This document shows positions 1 to 11,918 of a stretch of 64,000 nt of DNA, piece after piece. The position numbers were made by a program, and so were the translations under genes. The notes below the pieces were generated by a model. It made no database searches and was not told the origin of the DNA. It was given only the letters and a program-made list of their open reading frames with translations. This DNA is from Xiphydria camelus (taxonomy: Eukaryota; Arthropoda; Insecta; Hymenoptera; Xiphydriidae): assembly GCA_963678675.1 (NCBI GenBank), contig OY783191.1, forward strand, positions 24,448,955 through 24,512,954, given 5' to 3'. Positions within the stretch are counted from its first letter, which is position 1, and each line of letters begins with the position of its first letter.

Positions 1-698
1 TGCTGAGTAAGTATTTTCAATTTCTACTTGTGATATCCGTAAAGTACTGTTTAAAACACGTCTATTGATGTATAATTTCAATGTTTTCTGGTTAGTTGAA
101 GTTCAGAAATATTTTACTGAACTCAAAATAGCGATGGCGGGTAAGATGACGAACTTACGTAGAAAGGTACCGGGTTCCTAAAAATTTAATTTCGCGTGCT
201 TTACTTGAATCTTTTACTTAAGTACTTTGAAGTTGATAAGTTTCCAGCTATTTCTATATGGCTTTACGTTTTGTGCTGTTATTCTAAGTCATTTTATGTC
301 AAAAGTTTTTCTAAGTCACCAAAACTTGATGTAGCTGTTCTTTGGCAACGTAATTATGTACTCAAATATGATGATATGAGACTGTTGTGATAGCGTTTTA
401 ATGAGAAAAATAAGTATATTTGTTGTTGAAGTCATGTATTGCCTTAGTTCATCATCTTACCCTACCCGGTTCGTCATCTTACCCGCACAAGGGGGTAAGA
501 TGACGAAGATCACTTTTATTTCTAAATTGCATTTTTTTAAGTACTAGACTTGTGAAATTCAATTTTTCAAATATATAGCTTCAAATTAGAGAGTTTGAAG
601 AATATGATGGAGATATTCTGGTACCGATTCAATAAATATTAAGGTCAGGAAAAATCATCAAAGCTTAACGTCGCCATCTTACCCGACTTTCCCCTATC
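1..698. repeat. Right part of a DNA element with GGGTAAGATG motifs
   Basis: The motif GGGTAAGATGACGAA recurs here in both orientations (about 139-153, 455-465, 470-507, 669-690). Positions 470-507 form a clean hairpin with a stem of about 15 bp. The block ends in an inverted version of the left motif, CATCTTACCCGACTTTCCCC. I read it as the right half of a non-autonomous DNA transposon; the left end is probably upstream of the window or degraded. No coding potential is visible. The small open frame at 196-390 has no recognisable features. Confidence 0.45.
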
Positions 699-711
699 AT
701 ATACATATATA

Positions 712-2334
712 CAGGGTGGACCAGGTTAAACATTTTTTTTGATATGTGATAGAACAACAAAGAAAGTACTCATAAGAAAATTTTTTTCAAAAATGTTTCA
801 TAACAAAAATACAGGGTGTCAGTTTCGAAAAAAAATGGTTTTCTCATCATAACTTCTAAACTACTTGATCGATTTCCATGAAATTTCGCACACAGGTTAA
901 TGTAGAATAGCTATAAGCAATAATTAAATAATTTTTTTAAATTCTCCTGTGGCGTAGATACTAGGGGCCGGTACCCCCCTTCCCCCTCCCAATCTTCGGC
1001 GCCACTGGATATTTTGCAAAGAAAATTTAATTATTCGATTCCCCGTTTAATTTAGAGAAAAAAATCACCCTTGCAAATTTTTGATTTATGGCTTCGTTTT
1101 TGAGATTTATTTTAATTTACAGGGTTGCGAGCAGGCCAAAGCTAGGTTGAACTCCATTAATTGTGATATGATAGAGCAACAAAAAAAATAGATTCTCATG
1201 AGAAAATTTGTTTCAAAAATGTTTCCTAACAAAGATATAGGGTGTTAAAGTTTCGAAAAAAAATGGTTTTCTCATCATAACTTCTAAGCCACTGGATCGA
1301 TTTCCATGAAATTTCGCACACAGGCTAATGTCGTACAGCTCTAAGTAATAATTAAATAATTTTAAAAAATTCTCCAGTGGCGTAGATACTGGGGGCCGGT
1401 ACCCCCCTTTCCCCCTTCCCAATCTTCGGCGCCACTGGATATTTTGCAAAGAAAATGCAATTATTGGATTCCCCGTTTAATTTAGAGAAAAAAATCTCAA
1501 AAACGAAGTCACAAATCAAAAATTTGCAAGGGTAATTTTTTTCTTTAAATTAAACGGGGAATCCAATAATTGAATTTTCTTTGCAAAATATCCAGTGGCG
1601 CCGAAGATTGGGAAGGGGGAAAGGGGGGTACCGGCCCCCAGTATCTACGCCACTGGAGAATTTTTTAAAATTATTTAATTATTACTTAGAGCTGTACGAC
1701 ATTAGCCTGTGTGCGAAATTTCATGGAAATCGATCCAGTGGATTAGAAGTTATGATGAGAAAACCATTTTTTTTCGAAACTTTGACACCCTATATCTTTG
1801 TTAGGAAACATTTTTGAGAAAGATTTTCTCATGAGAATCTATTTTTTTTTGTTGCTCTATCACATATCACAATTAATGGAGTTCAACTTAACTTTGGCCT
1901 GCTCGCAACCCTATAAATTAAAATAAATATCTCTCAAAAACGAAGCCATAAATAAAAAATTTGGAAGGGCGATTTTTTTCTCTAAATTAAACGGGGAATC
2001 GAATAATTAAATTTTCTTTGCAAAATATCCAGTGGCGCCGAAGATTGGGAGGAGGAAAAAGGGGGTACCGGCCTCTAGTATTTACGCCACTGGAGAATTT
2101 TTAAAAATTATTTAATTATTGCTTAGAGCTGTTCTACATTAGCCTGTGTGCCACATTTCATGGAAATCGATCAAGTAGTTTAGAAGTTATGATGAGAAAA
2201 CCATTTTTTTTCGAAACTTTGACACCCTGTATCTTTGTTAGGAAACATTTTTGAAAACAATTTTCTTATGAGACTACTTTTTTTGTTGTTCTATCACATA
2301 TAAAAAAAAATGACGTTTAACCTGGTCCACCCTG
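712..2334. mobile_element. 1.6-kb four-unit foldback element, TA duplication
   Basis: The ends CAGGGTGGACCAGGTTAAAC and its inverse at 2315-2334 are flanked by TA (710-711 and 2335-2336). Each arm is two diverged tandem copies of a unit of about 430 bp. Each unit runs from an AGAAAATTT/GTTTC block, through a TTCGCACACAGG block and GGGGGCCGGTACCCCCC, to a GCGCCACTGGATATTTTGC block. The second arm repeats the pair in reverse, giving an A-A'-A'rc-Arc layout with its centre near 1515. Identical 78-codon frames on opposite strands (1213-1449 and 1581-1817) follow from this symmetry and are not genes. The TA duplication suits a Tc1/mariner-type mobiliser. Confidence 0.75.
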
Positions 2335-2336
2335 TA

Positions 2337-2700
2337 TAGAAGGTAGGTGATGAGCCCTGTACATTTGTTAATATTTTTCAGTGAGGTACACTTCCGATGA
2401 AATTGGAAAAATTATGTTATTAAGGACATTCCAAAGAAAAAAATGAGAAAAGAATTGGAGGTGTTCCGATTAATTATAACATAAAAAAAATTGTTTAAAA
2501 ACTTCATAAATTTTTTTGGGCGAATTTTCAAAAAAAAAATTCGATATTTTTTTTGGAATTGGCTCTCCAGAAAGAGTAACATATATTTTTTTTCATGAAA
2601 ATCGGTCGAGCCGATCGATCATATAAATTTGGTGCTGATAGACGTGGGGGCAGATTTCACATGCTTATTCCGCTAGGCCCTTTATTCAGATTCATTTTAG
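2337..2700. repeat. Dispersed repeat, inverted copy at 33.78-34.25 kb
   Basis: Sequence from GAAGGTAGGTGATGAGCC to GGCCCTTTATTCAG matches, in reverse and with indels, the stretch at about 33780-34250. Shared blocks include GTACACTTCCGATGAAATTG, CGGTCGAGCCGATCGA and GGGGGCAGATTTCACATGC. There is no coding signal. At both sites it lies next to another element, so it may be the end of a larger unit. Confidence 0.55.
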
Positions 2701-3300
2701 CAATTTATTTTCTGTGATTTTATAAGGTTTCATCATAGTGATGCATGTGCTATACGCATCTTCATTACGAAGTACATACCCAGCATACTTTCTCATTTAA
2801 CGAGCAAAGCCGAGCTACAAATTATGCCTAAATTTTAAGTTCAGTTTCATAATATTCAAATATGTATGTACAACAGAATTTCGTCAATTGCATCGATCAA
2901 CGTGAGGAGATTAGGTATATTTACCTAGGAAAATTTACGAAGGTTTTAATATTTCGCATTTTTATCGATTTTGTGGTGCTTTTTACGAACATTTTGCCAC
3001 GACCTTTATACATACATATATGACATATCTGAAAATGAAACGCGCGTTATATGTATGTACTGTTGTCATAGGGAGATTTGTTATTGCTCCAAAACATGAG
3101 TAACCTCATGAATTTAAAGATTTGCATGCATATGAATGTGTGTGTATGCGCGTCTCTATGAATGTGCATAATCATCCATCGTAGCGATTAAGCTACTGAA
3201 CTGATCGAGTTCCGCTATCGCTCAAAAAATTACATTTTGATCACAGATGATCCACTAAGGTTTTGGTCTTGATCAAAATGGCGATCTTAAAAACCGACAA
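2701..3300. other. AT-rich sequence without recognised features
   Basis: There are no long open frames, clear inverted repeats or RNA genes. Short TATG-rich runs (CATACATATATGACAT) are present. Confidence 0.5.
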
Positions 3301-4720
3301 AAACTATCTAATTCTTGTGAAACTTAGGAAGCAGGGATTTTTCGAATCTGTGATTAACCTTTAGCGGCGGGGAAATTTCAATTAAAATCGACTTTATGTT
3401 AGACGTGAAATTTATAAGTAAAATCAATGAATTTTCTATTTGGGGGCCCCTACTTGACTGCTTGTCGATATATCGACCACCCTCGGCCGCAAGGCAAAGT
3501 CCAATGAAAAAAATTTGGCAGAAAAGATTATCGCTCAAAACTTATTACTCAGGATTTTTTGGATCGCTCATTACGATGCTGATGTTCAAATCGGTCTATT
3601 CTCAAATCCAAGATGGCGGATGTTGAATTCCAGAAGTTCATCAAAATTTGAAGATTATTGTCCACAATTTGTACTCGAGGTTTTCCGGGGTAGCTGATTT
3701 TTTTCGTATTTAGTGCATTAAAAAACGTGAACATACCAACTTTGAGGCCAAAATAGTAACAGCAACAAAACAGTCACTTTGGATTTGGGAATCTTGGATT
3801 TGAGAATAGACCGATTTGGACATCAGCATCGTAATGAGTGGCTCCGAAAACCCCAGAGTAACAATTTTTTGGCAATAACCTTCAAATTTTGATAAACTTG
3901 TGGAATTCATCATCCACCATATTGGATCCGCCATCTTGGATTTGAGAATAGACCGATTTGAACATCAGCATCGTAATGAGTGACTCCAAAAGTCCTAGAG
4001 TAATAAGTTTCGGGCAATAATCTCAAATTTTAATAAACTTGTGGAATTTATCATACACCATAGTGGATCCGCCATCTTGGATTTGAAAATAGACCGATTT
4101 GTAACATCAGCATCGTAATGACTGACCCTGAACACTCCAGAGTAACAAATTTTGAGCCATTATCTTCAAATTTTGATAAATTTCTGGAATTTATCATCCG
4201 TCATGTTGGACCTGCCATCTTGGATTCAAGGTCATTCAAGGTGAAGGATGGTTCCAGGAATTTTCACACCATTTTTCCCGCTTGAATGCATGAATTATTT
4301 CTGAAAAAACATTAAATATTAATCGTCCCATGGCTGGTCGATATATCGATCACCCCCGGCCTTAAAAGGTTAAGGTTCCAAAATTCAAAAAGGATGGATA
4401 CAGTATAGCGTACTAAAATGCTAAAACTTATTCGGTTCCTATGAAATTTGATAGGTAGAGGTTTCTCGGGTTTCTGAATACGAATTTGTTGTTCAAATTC
4501 TAAAATTCAAAATGGATCTAACATGGTGGACCTAAGACGTTAAAACTTATCTGATTCTTGTGAAACCTGATAGGCACGGAGTTTTCTGATTTTTGAATCT
4601 GAATCTGTAGTTAAAATTCAGAGTTTCAAAATGGAACATCTAATATGGCGGATTACACACATGTTTGACTTATGTAAGATTTGGTAAGTAGGAATTTCTC
4701 GGGGTCTCCGTACTTTTCCA
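3301..4720. repeat. Satellite-like array with CCGCCATCTTGGA motif
   Basis: Imperfect tandem units of about 140 bp recur between about 3560 and 4240. Each carries ACCGATTTG, CATCAGCATCGTAATGA, TCAAATTTTGATAAA and a GGATCCGCCATCTTGGAT-type block. Two copies of GTCGATATATCGA (near 3463 and 4338) bracket the array. From about 4380 to 4700 there are related blocks with AAAATTCAAAATGGA. The same CCGCCATCTTG vocabulary occurs at 15.7-16.0 kb. The open frames here on both strands are by-products of the repeat. Confidence 0.6.
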
Positions 4721-4740
4721 ACGCTAAGAAATCGTACCTA

Positions 4741-4929
4741 CAGTCAACTCTATATGCTCTCCTCCAATTGTGCTAATTCTTTATCGACTCGCCGTCAGCA
4801 GACTGCGTAATGCACTTTCGTATGTGATTGGTTAGGAGGCGAAAAACTGGATTTATGGAAAGTGTCCTCCATATTCACAAATTTCTTCCCCTACAGCCCT
4901 GAGGTCAAGTAATTATGGAGAGTTGACTG
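4741..4929. mobile_element. 189-bp MITE with TA duplication
   Basis: The inverted ends CAGTCAACTCT and AGAGTTGACTG are flanked by TA at 4739-4740 and 4930-4931. It is short, non-coding and Tc1/mariner-like in its target site. Confidence 0.75.
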
Positions 4930-4931
4930 TA

Positions 4932-5708
4932 TTACGAGAAAGCGAAGCTTAATGTCACATGACATAACAATTTCGGCCGTATCTGAAGAGAAGAATGAAG
5001 CATATCATAGGCTCCTTAGTGACTTAAGCTCTCTACCGAGCCTGACAAGTGAATCCAGACACTATCTCCTTTCTGATTCATTTTACGATAAAATACACTA
5101 CTTTATCAATTGAACTAGAGGACATTTCCTATAATTTATATCATCATTTTTCTGTAAAATTAATAATTTTGGCATACGAATAACACACAGTAAACCAATT
5201 CCACAGGCACTAATGATGTAGGTAATTTAGTGCATACTATATTCGTACTTCTCTGTTTTGATGTTCCTGATGCATTAAGCTCTATGAATTTCCGATCCTT
5301 AGAGTTCAGGGAAACTTTCTTTTAGTTCGCAGAAGGTTTGTTAGCTGTAACAAGTATCAATCAGTAATTCGTACATAGCCTATGTTTGAGAAGCAAGTCA
5401 TTTGTTGAAACCGAGTACTATCGGAATATCGTCATAATATTCTTAACACTTGACTAATGAAATTTGACTCCAATCCTTTTACTTTCACTTTAGTGACTTT
5501 GCTTTCTATTAACGGATTTCACAGATAAAAGAGCTAATTTCTACTTAAAAGAAACAATTAATCAATTACAAAAATGAAGCTTACATTTTTTGGCGATTCC
5601 TTCTCTCTCCCACCTTTTCCATCTCGAACCTTTGGTTCTTCTAGGGACTTCTTATCTTTTTTTAGTGTTTCTTTCTTACGTAAGAATGGTGCTATTTATT
5701 TATATACA
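4932..5708. other. Intergenic sequence without recognised features
   Basis: No gene or repeat structure was recognised. The 70-codon frame starting at 5574 runs into the next MITE and has no domain signal. Confidence 0.45.
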
Positions 5709-5710
5709 TA

Positions 5711-5968
5711 TCTGTGGCTTGGTTCTAAAAGGGCCAAAGTCATAAAATGCACATTTTGGCAAATCTATTTTAAAATAATGCTTTAAGTTTGAAGGCATTT
5801 TAAAACTACTATTAAATCTTAGTTTCAAAAATTTTTCCGTGAAATGGTATTGTAAGTACACATTGGCCCTTTCTACATTTAACGGTTCTCTTGAAATACA
5901 GTTTGATTATGCACTTTGGCCCAAATCTCGAAAAATTGACATTGGCCCTTTTAGAACCAAGCCACAGA
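5711..5968. mobile_element. 258-bp MITE with TA duplication
   Basis: The inverted ends TCTGTGGCTTGGTTCTAAAA and its complement at about 5949-5968 are flanked by TA at 5709-5710 and 5969-5970. The interior is AT-rich and non-coding. Confidence 0.75.
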
Positions 5969-5970
5969 TA

Positions 5971-7090
5971 TATGTCACATATGAAAACTGAGCCTGTGTC
6001 ATCATAAGTGGCACATACATATACATAACGGTCTGTTGTCTCAATTTTCATAAATTAGTCAATAGAGAAATATAAACGAATATCTAGCATATACAATATC
6101 TAACATACGTTAGACGGAGAAAAGTTTGTGGTAAGTAACCATTTTCTTATACTAAAAGGTGGAAAAGACATTTCTGATAAAATATGCGTTCCCTTATTAT
6201 ACGTTTAGCAATAGTTACTATGCGGAAGGAATATGTGCATAGTAAAGTAATGAAGGTTCCCTCACTATTATTATCGCATGGATATCAAAGGCCGAAATGC
6301 ACTAGTGCGACATGCGGTGTGGTGGGCTACGAAAGCTAAATCCATAAATTCACGTTGGTCATCGCGCACTTGACCTCGTAGCAGCGTACGTTGGTGACTT
6401 TTCAGGAGGTAATTCAGGTTGTGGTACTACGCTGTTCCGCGCTCAAGTACACATTGACTCTGAAAGTAGTGGAGCGACGTTTCCTTTACATCTCGTCGGC
6501 ATAAACAAATATTTCACGACGCTGGAAGATAAAATAATAAAAGTTTCAAATTGCCAACAATTCTTTAAACTGCTCATAGTATATTTATGGAACTTTCTGC
6601 TATCTCTCATAAGACTTTCGCACATAACATATGAAATTCACGTTATCATTGTCTATATTTGCATGTTTAATATATCAATTTTTTTTATATTTTACGTGAA
6701 TCATTTCTTCATTAAAAAGTGTAGTAATAATAGCTTCGTCGTCGGAACTGTCCACCTCGGGTTCAAATTCCGCATCGAAAATGCTCTCGAATGTCGTACA
6801 GCATCGTTTCTGTAACGAGCTTTGATTCCGAAGCGAAGTATCAGCAGAAGAGGTGCTTGCAAAGGTTGTTGCCTCGATATCAACAGAGATAAGTTTTCGA
6901 TGTCAAGATGGTGATAATAATAATAATATACCTTAGTAACAGCTGCAGCAGCAGTCGCCAACTGTTTTAAATACACATCACGGCAGTGATAAATAGGCAA
7001 GTGACGATTTGCCCATACAAGAATTGGCAATAAAGTACATTTTACGACGATACATAATAAGACAGCTGTTTTAGTTAGGTAGGCAAACTT
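5971..7090. other. Upstream flank of the GMC gene
   Basis: No repeat or coding region is recognised. Open frames on the minus strand (6443-6625, and 6701-7207, which covers the GMC start) lack domains and are probably by chance. Regulatory sequence for the GMC gene may lie here, but no specific site was identified. Confidence 0.4.
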
Positions 7091-7140
7091 CGTATATATA
7101 TATATACAGAGGTTTTCCTTCATCCCCGCCCCACTCGCAG
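7091..7140 (+). promoter_or_regulatory. Probable core promoter of the GMC gene
   Basis: A TATATATATATATA run at about 7092-7105 is followed some 35 nt later by GCAGTCG (7137-7143), which resembles the arthropod initiator TCAGT. The predicted 5' UTR before the ATG at 7164 would be only about 25 nt. This rests on spacing and motif only. Confidence 0.4.
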
Positions 7141-7163
7141 TCGTTCGATCGTTGAGACTTGAC

Positions 7164-8948
7164 ATGGCAGATAGGGTGTCGTTGTTACTCGGGTGGGCGG
7201 TGATCATCGTTAGTTGTATCGGTCGGGAACAGAGTCAGGGGAATCTCAATAACAGCAAACTGAACATCTCTCTGCTCCTAAACGGCTTGAATGGGCTCAC
7301 CTCGAACATTGTGGAGTTCCTCAGGAATACTCCGCTCTACCTTGCCGACGAGCCACCCGACATGACGCCGTCACAAAATGCGGAGTTCGACTTCATCGTT
7401 GTCGGGGCCGGCAGTGCAGGTGCCGCCATAGCGTCGAGACTCAGCGAGATTTCCGACGCGACGGTGCTGCTGATAGAGGCCGGGGGTCGAGAGAATTTCT
7501 TCATGGACATACCGCTCTTGGTGAACTACCTGCAGTTCAGCAGTGAGATCAACTGGATGTACCAAACGGAGCCTTCGACCAGTTCCTGTCTAGGGATGCA
7601 GGGTCGTCGTTGCAATTGGCCTCGAGGCAAAGTGATGGGAGGCTCCAGTGTACTTAATTACATGATTGCCACTAGAGGCTACCCCGAAGATTACGATCGT
7701 TGGGCCGCCATGGGCAACACCGGATGGTCCTACAAGGACGTCTTGCCCTACTTCAAGAAGATGGAGAACCTCGATATCCCCGAACTGAGAGATAACACCG
7801 ATCAACATGGCGTCAATGGACCGCTCTACATATCCCATGTACCTTACCGCACCCGGCTCGTCGATGCTTTTATAGACGCTGCCTCCGAGCTGGGATTTCG
7901 CTCCGTCGACTACAACGCGGGAAAAGGAAACGGAGTTTCTTATTTACAAGTGACCATTAAAAATGGAAGTCGCGTGAGCAGTAGCAGGGCTTACTTGCAT
8001 CCCGTGAAGGACCGACCGAATCTCTTCGTGACGAAGAATAGCCTCGTAGGGAAGATAATCATTGATCCGCAAACGAAACGCGCGACGGGAGTAGAGTTCA
8101 GAAAACGTGGCAGGAAGTACGTGGTGAATGCGAAGAAGGAGGTCATTCTCAGTTCCGGGGCGATCGGATCGCCTCAGTTGTTGATGCTGTCCGGAGTGGG
8201 TAACGCCAAGCACCTGGCGGATGTGGGGATAAAGGTGATCCAAGACGCTCCAGTTGGTGATAACCTGATGGATCATATCACTTTTGGTGGATTCGCTTTC
8301 TTGGTAAACCAATCGGTCGGTATATTGGCGAGGGATATGTCCAACTTTGCCAACCTTCACATAGCGGAGTATCTGGCTAAACGAACCGGACCTCTCACGA
8401 TTCCCGGTTCTTGTGAAGCATTGCTGTTATTTGACGCCGATGACCCTGGCAATATTACGAGCTATCCCAGCGTTGAGTTGCTTTTTGAAGCCGCCTCGGT
8501 CATCTCCGACCCTTTCATTCGATACGGCATGGGGATTACCGATAATCTCTGGCTGAAAACCTACGCCAAAATTCGGGACCGCTACTCCTGGAGTGTCCTG
8601 CCATTATTACTGCATCCGAAGAGCCGCGGGTGGATCAGATTACGCAATGCTAATATCCAGAGTAAGCCGAAAATAGTGACGAATTATTTGACCGACCCGG
8701 ATGACGTGAGGGTTCTCGTACAGGGTATTAGGACTGCCATTCAGATCAGCAAAACCAAAGCCATGCAGCGGTACGGTTCTCATCTGCACGACGTTCCACT
8801 GGCTGGATGTGAGAAATACGAGCCTGACTCTGATTTGTATTGGGAGTGCGCCATCAGGACTTTCACTTTTAATATTTACCACTACTCGGGGACATGCAAG
8901 ATGGGGCCTGTCGGAGATTCCACTGCTGTGGTGGATCCGAGATTGAAG
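7164..8948 (+). CDS. GMC oxidoreductase (glucose dehydrogenase-like), exon 1
   Basis: Residues 1-595 of a secreted FAD-dependent GMC oxidoreductase of the insect glucose dehydrogenase-like group. Such enzymes oxidise alcohols or sugars with FAD; the substrate cannot be told from sequence. The ATG at 7164 is preferred because it opens directly into a hydrophobic signal peptide (about residues 5-20). The dinucleotide-binding motif GAGSAG is at residues 81-86. GMC signature 1, GKVMGGSSVLN, is at 155-165 and signature 2, SGAIGSPQLLMLSGVG, at 331-346. Catalytic His573 lies in HYSGTCKMG. The exon ends after codon AAG with donor GTGAAT; reading through the intron would stop three codons later. Together with exon 2 the protein is 647 aa, normal for the family. 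Codon use is more GC-rich than the flanks, as expected of a constrained host gene. No partner gene is nearby. Confidence 0.93.
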
Positions 8949-9239
8949 GTGAATTTTTAAAAGAGACATTTCCTAAATTTTATGTAAAAAGCTCTCGTTT
9001 AAAATTAGCCATACAAACCACAGAAAGGAGTTTATCTCGGCTATTCATATTTATCTTGCACAACGAACCAAATGAAAGGATATCTGTTGACAAGGAAAGA
9101 TTTGCAAATAGAAAATAATTATGCTTAAAATAGTCGGATTTAAAGTGTTTAGACAAGTAGTCGATATTAAAGGACGGTAAGAAAAACGGATTCGAGTTAA
9201 GGGAAGCTTAACTATTCTGATTATATTCATGTATTACAG

Positions 9240-9398
9240 GTCATCGGTGTGAAAGGACTCAGAGTAGCCGATGCTTCGATAATGCCGGAGATTCCCTCGG
9301 GGCACACCAATATTCCATCTATCATGATTGGCGAGAAACTTGCTGACATGGTGAAGGAACAATGGGGTTATTTGGCGAATTCCACCCCGCGATACTAA
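9240..9398 (+). CDS. GMC oxidoreductase, exon 2 (C-terminus)
   Basis: The last 52 codons follow a 291-bp phase-0 intron (8949-9239, donor GTGAAT, acceptor TTACAG). They encode the conserved GMC tail: [15 protein letters not shown], then SGHTN with the second active-site residue His617, 44 residues after His573, and a closing [13 protein letters not shown] helix, ending in TAA at 9396-9398. The reading joins exon 1 at DPRLK-VIG, which matches the usual family sequence. Together the exons give a complete, apparently functional gene. Confidence 0.88.
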   Translation, partial: VIGVKGLRVADASIMPEIPSGHTNIPSIMIGEKLADMVKEQWGYLANSTPRY

Positions 9399-9847
9399 AA
9401 TTTTGGTCAATGGTTTTAGTAACGAGATATAGGGACGATTGCAGTAGATGAAAATTTTTAATCTGGCTTGTACGATGATTCAGGCGTTAAGAGTCATCTA
9501 CTTTATTATAATTGAAAAAACTATCCTATTATATCGATCGAAACCAGTAAAAAGTCGGTGTTATATCGGTAAATTATTAGTTTTCGTGAGAAATTCATCA
9601 CTAGAATATTCATTCGGTGCATTTATTGTCCACATGAAAAATTAAGTTAATTTTTTAAATTCATGATATTTAAGGAAGTCTAATTTTTTAACAGGTTTGA
9701 TTCTGTTATTCAGGGAAAACAACGACTCCGATTCGAAACAAAAGTTTTTCCAAACGTGTTAAATTAATGCGGATTTCATTAAAATGAACATTTGGCTTGA
9801 TGCGAATCTTATTTAATCGAACGATATAATACTCATTTCTCTACGAA
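9399..9847. other. 3' flank of the GMC gene
   Basis: AT-rich sequence. No canonical AATAAA was noticed in the first 300 nt, so the polyadenylation site is unplaced. The 65-codon frame at 9448-9645 has no recognisable domain. Confidence 0.4.
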
Positions 9848-10290
9848 ATTATCTCGGAACGGCCTCTCGCCTATTCCCCACGTCGGTTTGACTGCCAAAT
9901 TTCCTTTCCTCACCAGCTCCCTTATCTGTCCTGTCGCTTTTCCATTTCTCTTGAACACATACCCTAGATATTTGAACTCTATTACTTCTTCTAGCTTCTT
10001 TCCTTTTCATTCCCAGTTTCTCTTCCGGTCTCTTCCTCCACCTTTACGGAACACCATAATCTTCCATAATCTTTGACTTCTCCTCATTCAATGCCAGTCT
10101 TTTTTTGTTTCAATATTTTTCGAGTCTTTTAATCACACCCTTCAATTCCGCCTCTCTATCTGCCACCAACACTACGTCATCCACATACGCCAGTGTCAAA
10201 AATTGTTCACTCTCAACTACTATACCTTCTGTCTCTCCTTTCTTCATTTCTTCCTCCAGGTCCGCTATTAGTCCAGTCAGTGGGGGCCAA
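9848..10290 (-). pseudogene. LINE (non-LTR) reverse transcriptase remnant
   Basis: Read on the minus strand, this encodes a diverged reverse-transcriptase fragment. Near 10180 the frame gives LTLAYVDDVVLVADREAEL, the catalytic YxDD box, followed by a KGVIKRLEKY helix. Further on it gives EEVIEFKYLGYVFKRNGKAT and a VKPTWGIGER-like segment near 9860. This order is typical of the palm and thumb of insect LINE elements such as R1, LOA or jockey relatives; the clade is not resolved. Frameshifts and stops occur between the blocks, and the 5' and 3' parts of the element are missing, so it is a dead fragment. Confidence 0.75.
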
Positions 10291-10299
10291 AAAAGGCCT

Positions 10300-11918
10300 T
10301 TGCCCTACAAAAGGTGGGGTAGTCGCAATTTTTTAATATGTTATTAAGGTCTGGGCCTTAACAAAAAATCCAACTTTTCGACCTTGGGGAGTGACCGCTC
10401 CAGCCGCCATCTTGAATTAAAGGGACACCACATTAAAAAAAAACTCCCCAGCGGTTGATTGTGCAACAAAAATGTTTAAGTAAAAGTTAAAGAAGATAAA
10501 CTTCCTCACATTTTTTGTATCTTCGTTTTTTTATGTCTAATGTGTTTCGAGTGACAGCGGCGGAAAGATGAACATTTTTCTCAAAACATAGTAAGACTTC
10601 CCATTTTCCTAAGAACAAATTACACTTCCCCGATTGGAAAGCGTGGATTGACACACTAGCCGCACGCAGTGCTGCTACGTAGTGGCGTCACTGTGGTCTC
10701 ACCGTGGCATGATCGCGTGGCGTACACAAACTAAAAGCACCGTGGCTACACAGTGAACACACTGAGTGGTTCACAGCATAAAGACACAGTGGTTACACTC
10801 AGTGCAATCACGGTGCCTTTTCGACGTGCACATTTCGTAAATTTACCGACCATGAATGTCGGTAAATTCATTGTCTTCACAAAATTTTTAACACGTTCGC
10901 TGCCGCCGGCTCCGATCGGAGCCAGTCGACACTTTGCGACAATTTCAGGGGGGCACGGGCACCCTCTGTCCTTCGCTATCCTTGGACAAGTGACCACCGT
11001 ACCCCTGCCTCGCTAGTTGTCTTCCAAGTCAGTCATCTCAAGATCAGTTGTGGTGTGCGAGAGTCGACTTTTGAATGCAAACTGGTGAAATCATGTGTGT
11101 TCCGTCTCACGATAGACGGACATTACACACCATTTCGTACCGTTTGATATATCACGACCACGAAAACACCTCGACATCTATAATTAATATCGCCATCAGC
11201 GAAGCATATACGAAGCGTACCGCAGAATATGTACAGTGCATTCAGCGTGTAAGCACCTAGACAAGGAATGTAAACATCTGGACACGGAAAGTTGGACTTT
11301 CCCGATCGAGCCTCCCGTTGAGTTGTTACCAAGGACGATTTACAGCCTTTTCACGGGCGTTTTTTAATGCCCGCAATTTCGAGTTTTCTTTCACGAGTCC
11401 CGCGCGTGACGAGGACTCGGTCCCTAATATCCTTGCGTCTCAATACCGTTTCCGACATTCGGATCCGATAGTAGTAAGAGTCTGACGCATTTTGTCGTAT
11501 GTCTGCGGTAGTCTTCCGATCCGACAATCGTTTCAGACAGTCGGATCCGATAGTAGTAAGTATGCGGCCAGCCTAAGGTATGTAGGATCGCGGAAAAGGA
11601 GGAAGTGTACGAGTGTGCGAGTAGGAACGAGTGAGTGCGAGAATGACGGTTTCGAGTGTTTTGTGACTAAGGAAAGCGGCGTGAGGGTTAGGTAGCGAGG
11701 CGACGGACGGTCGGGCCCAAGACCTCCCAGGTCGGTTGGGTTGGGTAGCTAGGGTTGCTCGGGTCCGAGGACGGTTGGCGTGGGTGCGAAAAGTCTGGTG
11801 AAAGCGTGGGAACGAACGAGCGAGCGAAGAAAAAGTGCGTAAGAAGAGAGAGTGAGAAAGTGCGAATGAGAAGAGGAGAGCAATAGCAGATCTACCTGAA
11901 GTGCGAAGGGCGAGCAGA
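10300..11918. other. GC-richer non-coding block
   Basis: No domain-bearing ORF. Visible structure includes the hairpin GTAAATTTACCGAC/GTCGGTAAATTC near 10837-10867, repeated CAGTGGTTAC-like words near 10750-10800, and two copies of GTCGGATCCGATAGTAGTAAG-like sequence near 11460 and 11540. The stretch 11340-11920 is markedly GC- and CpG-richer than its surroundings, with GAGCGAGCGAAG-type purine runs. It could be a promoter or first non-coding exon of a gene, but no coding exon was found. Overlapping 83-99-codon frames on both strands are probably spurious. Confidence 0.35.

Noticed and set aside
1213..1817. Identical 78-codon frames on opposite strands
   Set aside because: Mirror images produced by the 712-2334 palindrome.
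6701..7207. 168-codon open frame on the minus strand overlapping the GMC start
   Set aside because: No domain, partly antisense to a well-supported gene, and includes simple Tyr/Ala runs from repeats.
8949..9118. 74-codon frame reading from exon 1 into the GMC intron
   Set aside because: Different frame from the gene; the splice to 9240 restores the conserved GMC C-terminus exactly.
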